Made by a program: the position numbers and the translations under genes. From contig NVUI01000001.1 of NCBI GenBank assembly GCA_002733105.1, forward strand, positions 106,127-141,723: 35,597 nt of DNA, given 5' to 3'. The notes under the pieces are model-generated. The model made no database searches. It had not been told where the DNA came from and was given only the letters and a program-made list of their open reading frames with translations. Shown here piece by piece: positions 1 through 8,317 of the stretch (position 1 is its first letter; the number at the start of each line of letters is the position of its first letter). The stretch is from Methylophaga sp. (lineage in GTDB: Bacteria; Pseudomonadota; Gammaproteobacteria; Nitrosococcales; Methylophagaceae).

Positions 1-1
1 G

Positions 2-1777
2 CAAACAGGCACATTATTTCACCATATTGGTCGTGTATCGATCGAGCCAGAATTATTAAAAGAAGTGGTCGTGCAAGCCGGTGCCGGTGAAGCCACCAGT
101 GGCGCCGGCGCGATTGGTGGTGCGATTCGCTTTAAAACCAAGAATGCTGATGATCTATTAGATTATGGTGAACAATTTGGCGCACTGGCAAGAGCCAGCT
201 ATTTCAGTAACGATGGCGAAAAACTCAGTGTAACGGGTTATGGCAAGCTTACCGATGACTGGGGCTTCTTAGGTTCTTTTGTCCATGTTGACCGTGACGA
301 AATGGAAGATGGTGATGGCAACAAAATAAACCATACCTCTGCACAGCAGCAATTAGCATTTATAAAACTGGACGGTCAGTTAACAGACTCACAGACATTG
401 ACATTCAGTTATGAAAATCGCAAAGAAGAAGCCGATGTAGCGCAAAGACCTAATTGGATTGCAGGCCCTAATGATCCCGTATTCCCAGTAGATGGCGAAC
501 GTAATACCTTTGTCTTAAACCATACCTTTCAGACTAGTGATTTAATTAATCTAGAATCGACTTTCTATTACACCGAGTCAGAGGTTGTGCAGGACACTTC
601 CGAACGAGTTCGTGGTAGCTGGGGCGATTATTTGGGTGCTACCGAAAGTTATGGACTCGATATTCGTAATACCAGCAACGTTGGTCAGCACACCATGACT
701 TATGGTGTTGATCATCGTATTGATAAGTCATCCAGTAAATATTTAGACAAGACTCTTGGTCCGGCTTGGGCTTGGGATCCATCGGTACTTCGTTTTGAGG
801 AAGAAGGTAAAGTTAGCGGTATTTACTTACAAAATCATTGGCAAGCCACTGATGCCTTATTAGTTAGTTTTGGAGTTCGTTATGATCGCTACGAATTAGA
901 AGAAAAAACCAAAGGTGATGAGGCTAATAATATAGATGTTGACAGTAATGGTTGGAGCCCAAACATCGGCTTTAACTATAGCTTTACCGATAACTGGAAA
1001 CTGTCCGCAGGTTATGCTGAAGCGATGCGGGGTAAAGAAGTGGGTGATGCATTTACTCTAGAACATAGACCTGGAAGGGTTGCTTTTCAGCAAGGTCTTG
1101 ACCCAGAAAAAGTTAAAAACACTGAAATCGGACTTAAATTTGATAATGGTGCGTTAATGGCTTCTGCTACTGTCTATCGTACAAAAATAAACGATGTTAT
1201 TTTCGAGCAAGACGGAAGAGGTCCCTTCCCTGAAGATAGCTTCTATTTCGAAAATATCGGTGAGTTAGAAACCGATGGTTATGAATTAATGCTTGGTTAT
1301 ACATGGGATAATCTCAGTGCTATCACTAGCTTTGTTCACAACAAATCTCATATTGATAGGGGGGCAGGTAACGAGCCTTTAGCTGGTTATGAACATAGAG
1401 GGTTGGGCAATAGTCGTGGTGACGAATGGAACTTGGATATCAGCTATCAGTTGAGCAATGAGTGGGATATGGGTTGGCATGTTACTTATGTCAACGATTT
1501 AAATAATCTCAGAGTTCTGCAACGTAACTTAGAGCTTGGTGAAAACGTAGCTGGCGCAACCATCAATAAAGATAGTTACGTTGTGCATGATGTTTCCGTA
1601 CGTTGGAAACCAAGCAAAGACTTAACCTTAGATTTTGCAGTCCACAACCTGTTTGATAAAGACTACCGTGATCACTCTACGGTTGGCGATTACACTAATA
1701 TCGCAGGTTGGGAAAATGTGGTTGGTAATGACGAAGCAGGGCGTGATGTCCGTCTTACTGCCAGCTATGTCTTTTAA
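2..1777 (+). CDS. TonB-dependent outer-membrane receptor, 5'-truncated by the window edge
   Basis: The reading frame is open from base 2 with no start codon, so the signal peptide, TonB box and first part of the plug lie outside the window. The visible start (GRVSIEPELLKEVVVQAGAG, then SGAGAIGGAIRFKTK) is the end of a plug domain. About 500 residues of alternating hydrophobic/polar strands follow, as in a 22-strand barrel, ending in ASYVF with the terminal Phe typical of outer-membrane proteins. The family imports siderophores, haem, cobalamin or metal chelates using energy from TonB-ExbBD. Substrate cannot be read from this part. A PepSY-type membrane protein follows after a hairpin terminator, a pairing often seen with iron-related receptors. 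Family assignment is firm; substrate is unknown. Confidence 0.9.
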   Translation, partial: QTGTLFHHIGRVSIEPELLKEVVVQAGAGEATSGAGAIGGAIRFKTKNADDLLDYGEQFGALARASYFSNDGEKLSVTGYGKLTDDWGFLGSFVHVDRDEMEDGDGNKINHTSAQQQLAFIKLDGQLTDSQTLTFSYENRKEEADVAQRPNWIAGPNDPVFPVDGERNTFVLNHTFQTSDLINLESTFYYTESEVVQDTSERVRGSWGDYLGATESYGLDIRNTSNVGQHTMTYGVDHRIDKSSSKYLDKTLGPAWAWDPSVLRFEEEGKVSGIYLQNHWQATDALLVSFGVRYDRYELEEKTKGDEANNIDVDSNGWSPNIGFNYSFTDNWKLSAGYAEAMRGKEVGDAFTLEHRPGRVAFQQGLDPEKVKNTEIGLKFDNGALMASATVYRTKINDVIFEQDGRGPFPEDSFYFENIGELETDGYELMLGYTWDNLSAITSFVHNKSHIDRGAGNEPLAGYEHRGLGNSRGDEWNLDISYQLSNEWDMGWHVTYVNDLNNLRVLQRNLELGENVAGATINKDSYVVHDVSVRWKPSKDLTLDFAVHNLFDKDYRDHSTVGDYTNIAGWENVVGNDEAGRDVRLTASYVF

Positions 1778-1806
1778 TATCTAGCAATCTAATTATTTAA
1801 GCCTTT

Positions 1807-1834
1807 AGGCCGCGCCTTATTCAAGGTGCGGCCT
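1807..1834 (+). terminator. Hairpin after the TonB-dependent receptor gene
   Basis: A 12-base-pair GC-rich stem (AGGCCGCGCCTT paired with AAGGTGCGGCCT, one G-U wobble) with a four-base loop ATTC lies 30 bases after the receptor stop. The sequence after it (ATATTTATG) is only weakly U-rich, so it may terminate partially or protect the 3' end while allowing read-through into the PepSY gene. Confidence 0.6.
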
Positions 1835-1857
1835 TATATTTATGTAGAGCCCCACTT

Positions 1858-2412
1858 ATGAAATCAAAAATGCGCTTATTTTGGATGAAATTACACGCTT
1901 ACTTAGCGTGCTTTTTTTTACCTCTCACCGTTCTTTATATCTTTACAGGAATCTTGCATTTATTCGATATAAAAGGCGAAGTAAAAAATACCTTCGAATA
2001 TAAGATTGAAATTTCGGCAGGCTGGCCTGAGCAAGAAACTGTAGCAAAAGCGTTAGTGGAACACTTTCTAGCAAAAAAAAACCATTTTCCATTGCCCGAG
2101 AGTTACTATCCTGAGGAAGGTTTACACGATTGGTTTGGCCGTAAGCAAGAAGTTTTATTATTACCGACAGAAAGTCCTTATCAAGCAAAACTCGTTGTTA
2201 AAGAACACGACTTTTGGTTACAGCTATTGTTGATTCACAAAGGCATTGCTGGAAAGATATTCTGGATTCTGGGTTTGTTTTTCGGCATTCATTTATTAAT
2301 AAGTGTGATTAGCGGTGTTGTGCTCGCACTACAATTGCCGGGATTAAAATCTATGTCAACACTGTCTCTTTCAGGTGGGTTTTCATTACTTGTTATTCTG
2401 CTTTTAACCTAA
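1858..2412 (+). CDS. PepSY-associated transmembrane protein
   Basis: This 184-residue membrane protein has a first helix near residues 12-36 (MKLHAYLACFFLPLTVLYIF and onward), a periplasmic stretch of about 90 residues, and two further hydrophobic segments near 130-158 and 168-184. The N-terminal KLHAYLACFFLPLT pattern and the later LLIHKG...FGIHLLISVISGVVLAL resemble PepSY_TM proteins, some of which act as inner-membrane reductases or accessories for TonB-dependent siderophore uptake. It lies directly downstream of a TonB-dependent receptor. The ribosome-binding site is poor (AGAGCC), so it may depend on upstream translation or be weakly expressed. Its last bases overlap the remnant of an opposite-strand ubiU fragment, so the 3' end may have been altered by that rearrangement. 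The specific role is inferred from context. Confidence 0.65.
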   Translation: MKSKMRLFWMKLHAYLACFFLPLTVLYIFTGILHLFDIKGEVKNTFEYKIEISAGWPEQETVAKALVEHFLAKKNHFPLPESYYPEEGLHDWFGRKQEVLLLPTESPYQAKLVVKEHDFWLQLLLIHKGIAGKIFWILGLFFGIHLLISVISGVVLALQLPGLKSMSTLSLSGGFSLLVILLLT

Positions 2413-2607
2413 AGGTGTTCTTTGATTCAATCTGCCATGTTCATGGGCATAGTTGACGGTTTTTTGTGCCGAGCCATCGTTAAAATTTAGGCCAGCAAAA
2501 TATCGCACGTTAGTATCACCTTTAAAACCGATATAAACGGCATCGGCACCACTATCAACAGCCATTTTCAGTATCGAGATATTACCTGCTGGACAAACCA
2601 GTTCCAT
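2404..2607 (-). pseudogene. ubiU: 5' remnant of ubiU (U32 peptidase-like protein)
   Basis: The 67-codon frame begins MELVCPAGNISILKMAVDSG and continues ADAVYIGFKGDTNVRYFAGLNF. This matches the start of UbiU/YhbU, the Fe-S protein that works with UbiV in oxygen-independent ubiquinone hydroxylation (about 330 residues in E. coli). Similarity runs to NYAHEHGR at about residue 59, then gives way to LNQRTPLG and a stop. The breakpoint therefore lies near base 2430, where the frame runs into the convergent end of the PepSY gene. More than 80% of the gene, including the cysteines that hold the cluster, is missing. It is a dead fragment left by a deletion or insertion. An intact ubiU would have to lie elsewhere in the genome. 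Confidence 0.75.
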
Positions 2608-2854
2608 CCCTTCCCCCTTGTTTTATCTCGCTACATAATAAGGGTTTTAGTCAGTAAGAAATGGCTAGTTGATTCTCTTTTGATCCATGTCATTGTTATC
2701 CTGATGATAAGTGCCATTATAGTCATTAAATCTAATTTACACGCTTAAAGTGAGACCAAATATGGCCCTTCCATCAGGTTGCTCCCTTCATAGCGGAAGA
2801 TCTTCAAGACCTTGCTCTCACGCTCAAAGAACAACCAACCTAAATATATATGCT

Positions 2855-3742
2855 TTATGAACGGCCCACCGCCCGCTCTTCCAGCGCTCTTATTCTTGCT
2901 TCAATAGGTGGGTGGGATGAAAACAAGGCCATAATCCCGCCTTTATCATTAATACCAAAAGCAGCCATCTGCTCGGGCAATGCTTCTGGCTCAACCTGCC
3001 CAAGGCGTTTAAGTGCATTTATCATATTTTGATGGCCTGCTAAGTCTGCACCACCAGTATCTGCAATAAATTCACGTTTTCTCGAAAAATACATCACAAT
3101 CGTTGATGCTAGTATCGATAAAACAACCTGAGCCACCATTACCGTGACGAAATAGCCTATGCCATGACCCTGATTATTTTTTAAGATAACTCGGTCTACA
3201 ATATGGCCAACAATCCGCGATAAAAACACCACAAAGGTATTCACAACACCCTGAATTAACGCTAGAGTCACCATGTCTCCATTGGCAATATGGCTCATTT
3301 CATGCCCGACTACCGCTTCAATTTCTCCTTGCGACATTTCATTCAATAAACCTTGAGACACTGCCATCAAAGCATTGTTTTTACTGGCCCCAGTGGCAAA
3401 AGCATTCATTGCAGGTGATGGAAAAATAGCGACCTCTGGCATTTTTATGCCGACAATTTTTGCCTGCTTTTCAACTGTGCTCATTAACCATTTTTCAATA
3501 TTACTTGTTGGATCAGTAATAACGACCGCACCCGTCATACGTTTTGCCATCCATTTTGAAATAAGCAATGAAATGAGTGAACCGCCAAAACCTATTACAC
3601 CTGACAGTATGACTAATGCCTGAATATTAAGATCAGAGCCATTTTCAGCTAATATACTGTCAACACCCAGTATCCTCAGCGTAATACTTAGTACCGCCAT
3701 AATGGCGATATTGGTCATAATAAATAACATAATTCGTTTCAT
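2855..3742 (-). CDS. htpX: HtpX-type membrane zinc metalloprotease
   Basis: This is an M48-family protease of the inner membrane that degrades misfolded membrane proteins together with FtsH. From the ATG at 3742 it has 295 residues, the usual HtpX length. Two N-terminal helices come first (starting MKRIMLFIMTNIAIMAVLS, then VILSGVIGFGGSLISLLI). The zinc motif HEMSH sits at about residues 147-151 inside VVGHEMSHIANGD, two more helices follow, and then REFIADTGGADLA, whose Glu is the expected third ligand. I chose the ATG at 3742 because GGGGA lies 5-6 bases before it. A GTG four codons upstream overlaps that site and is less likely. It diverges from rarD across 423 bases. Confidence 0.93.
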   Translation of the reverse strand: MKRIMLFIMTNIAIMAVLSITLRILGVDSILAENGSDLNIQALVILSGVIGFGGSLISLLISKWMAKRMTGAVVITDPTSNIEKWLMSTVEKQAKIVGIKMPEVAIFPSPAMNAFATGASKNNALMAVSQGLLNEMSQGEIEAVVGHEMSHIANGDMVTLALIQGVVNTFVVFLSRIVGHIVDRVILKNNQGHGIGYFVTVMVAQVVLSILASTIVMYFSRKREFIADTGGADLAGHQNMINALKRLGQVEPEALPEQMAAFGINDKGGIMALFSSHPPIEARIRALEERAVGRS

Positions 3743-4165
3743 CGTTTTCCCCACTTCATCTTAAATGTTTGGTCAATATAAACCTTACTGGTTTGTTAAC
3801 ACTGGCAAAGAAGCCATATTAGTAATATGTAGTAATTATACAGATCACCTTGTCTTAACAACGATTCGAATATATCGAAGTGTTCTACAGTCAAAAGCAT
3901 AGTCAAAAGGATCTAAGCAGTGATAAATTAGATGTCACAAAAGTGAACTGAATAAACCTCTATGAAATAGGATAAGCGACCTTTATGATATTAAAGGTCA
4001 TAGTTTGAAGACTATACCTCTTTTTACGGCCATACAAATAACTACTAGAAATTTAACCGACTTCTTGAAACAAGCCATTTTTATTAGATCTACATTTATG
4101 TTGTCCGTTTCGAAAAACTGACAGATCAATGTCTAAGCTAGTCTACCTACTCACAGTGAGCACAA
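3743..4165. other. Intergenic region between htpX and rarD, no gene seen
   Basis: I find no convincing reading frame in these 423 bases. They must hold the promoters for the two divergent genes. Two consecutive small dyads are visible: GACCTTTA/TAAAGGTC (arms 3978-3985 and 3992-3999, loop TGATAT) and ATAGT/ACTAT (arms 4000-4004 and 4011-4015), followed by a T-rich stretch. They could be a terminator-like or regulatory RNA structure. No transcript can be assigned to them from sequence alone. Confidence 0.4.
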
Positions 4166-5059
4166 ATGCAACAACAACAAAAAGGACTCATCTTAGCTGT
4201 TACAGCCTATAGTATATGGGGATTTTTCCCTCTCTATTTCAGCTATCTAAATACCGTATCGCCGGTTGAAGTTCTATCCCAACGTATTATTTGGTCTTTA
4301 GTCGCCACCCTCTCCCTTGGCTTATTACTCGGTTATAGAAATAAATTACTCACTGCATTAAAAGATATAAAGTTGATAGGATGGTTAGGGTTATCTGCTC
4401 TGTTAATCAGCATCAATTGGCTGGTTTATATTTGGGCTGTTGGACACCATCGTGTGCTTGAGGCTAGCTTAGGCTATTTTATATCACCTGTTGTTAGTTT
4501 AATTCTGGCTCGACTGTTCTTTAAAGAGAACCTACACCCTCTTCAGGTTTGGGCAGGAATAATTGCCACACTCGCGATTCTGTGGGAGTTCATCAGCATT
4601 GGGCAACTACCTTGGGTCAGCCTGATCTTGGCTTTTGCCTTTGCGTTATACGGCGTAGTGAGGAAATACTGCGCTATAGATGGCATCAACGGCATGACGA
4701 TTGAAACAATTTGGCTACTACCACCAGCACTGATATGGATAGGCTGGCAATCTCTACAACCATCAAATACTCTTAGTTTTGGTACTGATCAAACCGTAAC
4801 ACTTCTTTTGATTGGGGTTGGTTTTCTTTCTGCCTTGCCTTTAGTATTATTTGCTATGGCAACACGGCGTATTGATCTATCTGTGGTTGGTTTCATCATG
4901 TATATCAACCCCACTATGCAATTTTTAATCGGTGTGTTTGTACTTGAAGAAGCCTACCCAGCAGAAAGGCTCATCACTTTTGCCTTGATTTGGTTGGCAT
5001 TACTGCTTTTTACGATGGGGTTATTTAAACTGCGTAGAACAGCGATCATTTTACCCTAA
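4166..5059 (+). CDS. rarD: RarD-type EamA/DMT family permease
   Basis: This 297-residue inner-membrane protein has about ten hydrophobic helices and the family's usual length (296 in E. coli). The N-terminal pattern KGLILAVTAYSIWGFFPLYF and the following SPVEVLSQRIIWSL are characteristic of RarD, a member of the drug/metabolite transporter superfamily (two EamA repeats). RarD was first linked to chloramphenicol resistance, and its physiological substrate is uncertain. The ATG at 4166 gives a protein starting MQQQQKGLIL; only a weak GTGAG precedes it. The gene stands alone, divergent from htpX and convergent with copA (47 bases between the stops), so it is not functionally tied to either. Confidence 0.88.
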   Translation: MQQQQKGLILAVTAYSIWGFFPLYFSYLNTVSPVEVLSQRIIWSLVATLSLGLLLGYRNKLLTALKDIKLIGWLGLSALLISINWLVYIWAVGHHRVLEASLGYFISPVVSLILARLFFKENLHPLQVWAGIIATLAILWEFISIGQLPWVSLILAFAFALYGVVRKYCAIDGINGMTIETIWLLPPALIWIGWQSLQPSNTLSFGTDQTVTLLLIGVGFLSALPLVLFAMATRRIDLSVVGFIMYINPTMQFLIGVFVLEEAYPAERLITFALIWLALLLFTMGLFKLRRTAIILP

Positions 5060-5106
5060 ATTAAAAGACTATCAACACAGCTTATGACCTTATATTGCTT
5101 CACTCT

Positions 5107-7644
5107 TCAAATTTTGACTTGATTCAACCTTAACGCATTAGCAATGACCGATACCGAGCTAAAACTCATAGCAAGAGCTGCGATCATCGGTGAAAGCAAT
5201 AAACCAAAGACAGGGAACAATAAACCCGCCGCTATCGGTATACCTAAGACGTTATAAATAAAAGCAAAGAATAGATTTTGTTTGATATTTTTCATCACTT
5301 CAACACTAAGGTTTCGTGATTTTACGATACCGGTTAAATCACCTTTAATTAAAGTGATGCTGGCACTCTCAATAGCAACATCAGTACCTGTTCCCATCGC
5401 AATCCCCACGTCAGCTTGTGCTAATGCAGGTGCATCATTAATGCCATCACCCGCCATTGCAATAATTTTTCCCTGCTGCTGTAAAGATTTAATTTCATTC
5501 AGTTTATCTTCGGGTAAACATTCGGCTTTATAACGAGTAAGGTTAAGCTCCTTAGCAACCGATGCGGCGGTGATGGCATTGTCACCGGTAAGCATCACCA
5601 CCTCAATACCATCATTAAGCAATGACTGAATTGCCTTTCTACTACTAGATTTAATCGCATCACTGATGCAGACAAAACCTGCTATTTGATGACCAATAGC
5701 AATATACGAAACTGTTTGTCCCTGTGATTGCTCATGTTGAACAGATCCCAACAAACTAGCATCAATGGCCAAATCATAGGCTTGCATTAATGCTGAATTA
5801 CCAAGCAGCACCTGCTTATCATTAATAATAGCAACAACACCTTTGCCTGTAATTGCCGAGAAATCATTGACCTCAGCAAAGGGTTTATTTTGCTGTTTGG
5901 CGTGTTTAACAATTGCTTCGGCTAGGGGATGCTCACTGAGCTGATTGAGCGAACCAATATAATGAGTCAGCTCATCATCGGTGAAATCACCCGTAGTAAC
6001 TACCGCAGAAACGGAAGGTTTCCCCTCAGTAATCGTGCCTGTTTTATCAACAATTAATATATCAACTTTATTCATTGTTTCCAGTGCTTCAGCATTTTTA
6101 ATTAACACACCCGACTGCGCCCCTTTGCCGACCCCAACCATCACCGACATTGGGGTTGCCAAACCTAAGGCGCAAGGGCAAGCAATAATTAATACTGCAA
6201 TAGCATTAGTCAGGGCATAAACATAAGCCGGGTTTGGGCCAAATATAGCCCAGACAATAAATGTTAATACTGAGATCACCAGCACGATAGGTACAAAATA
6301 TTGAGCAATAGTATCGGCTAATTTTTGAATAGGTGCGCGTGAACGGCTGGCCTGATTGACCATGCTAATAATTTGCGATAATAGTGTGTCAGCGCCCACA
6401 TTAACGGCCTGCATCAAAAACGAGTGGTTACCATTAATCGTTCCGGCACTCACCTTATCATTGACTTGCTTCTCAACCGGTATAGGTTCACCCGTGATCA
6501 TCGATTCATCAATTAGACTTTTACCTTCACTGATTTTGCCATCTACGGGGATTTTTTCACCGGGTTTTACACGTAAGATATCATCTCGAACAATTTTATC
6601 AATGCTAACAACCTGCTCTAATCCATCGACTATTTTTGTCGCTACTGAAGGTGCTAATTCAAGCAGTGATCTAATCGCACCATTTGTTTGGCTATGTGCT
6701 TTAGCTTCTAATACTTGGCCTAATAAAACCAAGCTCAAGATAACGGTGACAGCTTCAAAATAGATATAGACTGTACCACTTTCAGTTTTAAACTGTGCTG
6801 GGAAAATATCGGGGAAAAACATCCCAAACACACTAAAAATAAAAGCGACTCCCGCCCCAATACCAATAAGTGTAAACATATTAAGATGGCGAGTGACAAT
6901 GGATCTATAAGCCCTTTCAAAAAATATCCACGCAGCATAAAAAACAACAGGTAGGGAAAGCACTAACTGGATCCCGTTCCAGATTTTTTGATCAAACACC
7001 TTCAGCAGCGGGTTATTGGGCACAATGTCTGACATGGCAATTAAAAAAATAGGTAGCGTAAATAAGGCAGCTATTGTTAATTTTTTGAGCAGCTTTTGAT
7101 AAACTTCATCCTCTTCACTAGTAACCACTGCCGGCACTAAATCCATACCACAAAGCGGACAAGAACCAGGCCCATCCTTGATAATTTCTGCATGCATCGG
7201 ACAAGTAAACTGCACCTTGCTTGGGCTTTGGTCAGGTATTTTTTCTAAGCTCATACCACATACGGGACAATCACCTAACTTGTCATATACTTTATCCCCT
7301 TCGCAGTGCATCGGACAGTGGTATTTTCCTGCAGCATCTGCAGCTAATATTGGTGTTGGATGTTCATGATCTGAGTCACCATGACTACTGCCACAACATG
7401 AAGGCTTTTCTTCCCTATTTTCGGACTGGGTATTATTTTGTGTCATTTCAATACTGTAGTTACCTACCGCTGATAGTGAAGCTTGTATCACTTCAATATC
7501 AATATGTTGATCCATTTTAATCACCGCGGTATTGGGTAAGCTAACCGACGCTTCATCAATACCTTCGATAGCATTTAAGATGTCTTCAACTTTTTTACGG
7601 CATCCCCCACAACTCATGCCTGTTATTTCATAGCTATGTTTCAT
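5107..7644 (-). CDS. copA: Copper-exporting CPx-type P1B ATPase
   Basis: This 845-residue enzyme pumps Cu(I) or Ag(I) out of the cytoplasm using ATP. Domains in order: a heavy-metal-associated domain at residues 1-68 with GMSCGGC (Cys12 and Cys15); a Cys/His-rich linker ([14 protein letters not shown], about 82-95); two short heavy-metal-binding motifs of the CPMH...CPxCGM type at about 108-137 and 146-172; then the membrane core. Catalytic signatures are complete: TGEP (384-387), CPC in the transport helix (489-491), the phosphorylated Asp533 in DKTGT, then TGDNAITA and [10 protein letters not shown]. It is the last gene of the minus-strand copper cluster, 102 bases after the DUF2231 gene, so it may also have its own promoter. 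Copper or silver is the likely substrate from the CPC motif and neighbours. Confidence 0.95.
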   Translation of the reverse strand: MKHSYEITGMSCGGCRKKVEDILNAIEGIDEASVSLPNTAVIKMDQHIDIEVIQASLSAVGNYSIEMTQNNTQSENREEKPSCCGSSHGDSDHEHPTPILAADAAGKYHCPMHCEGDKVYDKLGDCPVCGMSLEKIPDQSPSKVQFTCPMHAEIIKDGPGSCPLCGMDLVPAVVTSEEDEVYQKLLKKLTIAALFTLPIFLIAMSDIVPNNPLLKVFDQKIWNGIQLVLSLPVVFYAAWIFFERAYRSIVTRHLNMFTLIGIGAGVAFIFSVFGMFFPDIFPAQFKTESGTVYIYFEAVTVILSLVLLGQVLEAKAHSQTNGAIRSLLELAPSVATKIVDGLEQVVSIDKIVRDDILRVKPGEKIPVDGKISEGKSLIDESMITGEPIPVEKQVNDKVSAGTINGNHSFLMQAVNVGADTLLSQIISMVNQASRSRAPIQKLADTIAQYFVPIVLVISVLTFIVWAIFGPNPAYVYALTNAIAVLIIACPCALGLATPMSVMVGVGKGAQSGVLIKNAEALETMNKVDILIVDKTGTITEGKPSVSAVVTTGDFTDDELTHYIGSLNQLSEHPLAEAIVKHAKQQNKPFAEVNDFSAITGKGVVAIINDKQVLLGNSALMQAYDLAIDASLLGSVQHEQSQGQTVSYIAIGHQIAGFVCISDAIKSSSRKAIQSLLNDGIEVVMLTGDNAITAASVAKELNLTRYKAECLPEDKLNEIKSLQQQGKIIAMAGDGINDAPALAQADVGIAMGTGTDVAIESASITLIKGDLTGIVKSRNLSVEVMKNIKQNLFFAFIYNVLGIPIAAGLLFPVFGLLLSPMIAALAMSFSSVSVIANALRLNQVKI

Positions 7645-7746
7645 TTTAGTCTCTTATAGTTAAACGACTGTTCAAATATCCGGGAAATATATGTCTGAAA
7701 AAGCTTGTTACAGTTACCTCATAATTAAACATATTATTTATTCCAA

Positions 7747-8307
7747 CTAGTGATGATGCTCCGAATGATCATCAACTTTATCCTGCTGATTATCATCACT
7801 TGTTGCCGATTCAACAACATGACTGTGATTATGTCCATCAGCACCTTCAACGACGACTGGTAATGATATTACACCCAGGCCATAACGATAAACGGCCTCG
7901 GCACCTAACCACCCCGTCACCATTAACAGTATTGCTGCAACAACTGAAATAGATAAAAATTTAAACCTTGGCGCCCGGTGCTGCTTGGCTATATTAATAG
8001 CTGATATGCCAAGCAGTAAAAATAAAATTGCTGTTGGTACGGCCCAGTTTCGATGTAACGTCATCGCAGCATGTGAAACGGCATCATGCGTGACACTATT
8101 ATAGGCAAACCAACCTGCAATAAGGGTAGCAATAGTAAATACGCAACCGACCCACAGATTCCAATTAGCCATCGTTAACCACTGCATTCTCCATCGATGA
8201 TCTATAGGCAGAAATAATCTCGCTAAATAAAACAGCACCGATATGCTCAATAATGCAATGGTGAAATGAACCAGCATAGGATGCCAATTTGGAATAATAT
8301 TGATCAT
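7747..8307 (-). CDS. DUF2231 membrane protein with His-rich C-terminal tail
   Basis: This 186-residue protein has four predicted membrane helices. HPMLVHF at residues 9-15 is the N-terminal signature of DUF2231 proteins, with further conserved His residues (SHAAMTLHRNWA). The C-terminal 40 residues are hydrophilic and rich in His, Asp and Glu (HNHSH, then HSEHHH at the very end), a likely metal-binding tail. It starts 10 bases after the cusA stop with a good AGGAG site, so it is co-transcribed with the Cus genes. DUF2231 proteins recur in copper clusters but their biochemical role is not established. A function as a membrane metal sensor, buffer or chaperone for the adjacent ATPase is inference. 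Confidence 0.8.
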   Translation of the reverse strand: MINIIPNWHPMLVHFTIALLSISVLFYLARLFLPIDHRWRMQWLTMANWNLWVGCVFTIATLIAGWFAYNSVTHDAVSHAAMTLHRNWAVPTAILFLLLGISAINIAKQHRAPRFKFLSISVVAAILLMVTGWLGAEAVYRYGLGVISLPVVVEGADGHNHSHVVESATSDDNQQDKVDDHSEHHH

Positions 8308-8317
8308 ATCTGTACTC

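Noticed and set aside
5282-7520. Several open frames of 60-135 codons on the plus strand across copA
   Set aside because: They lie wholly inside a strongly conserved P-type ATPase gene on the other strand, lack ribosome-binding sites and have no domain-like sequence. They are by-products of the copA codon pattern.
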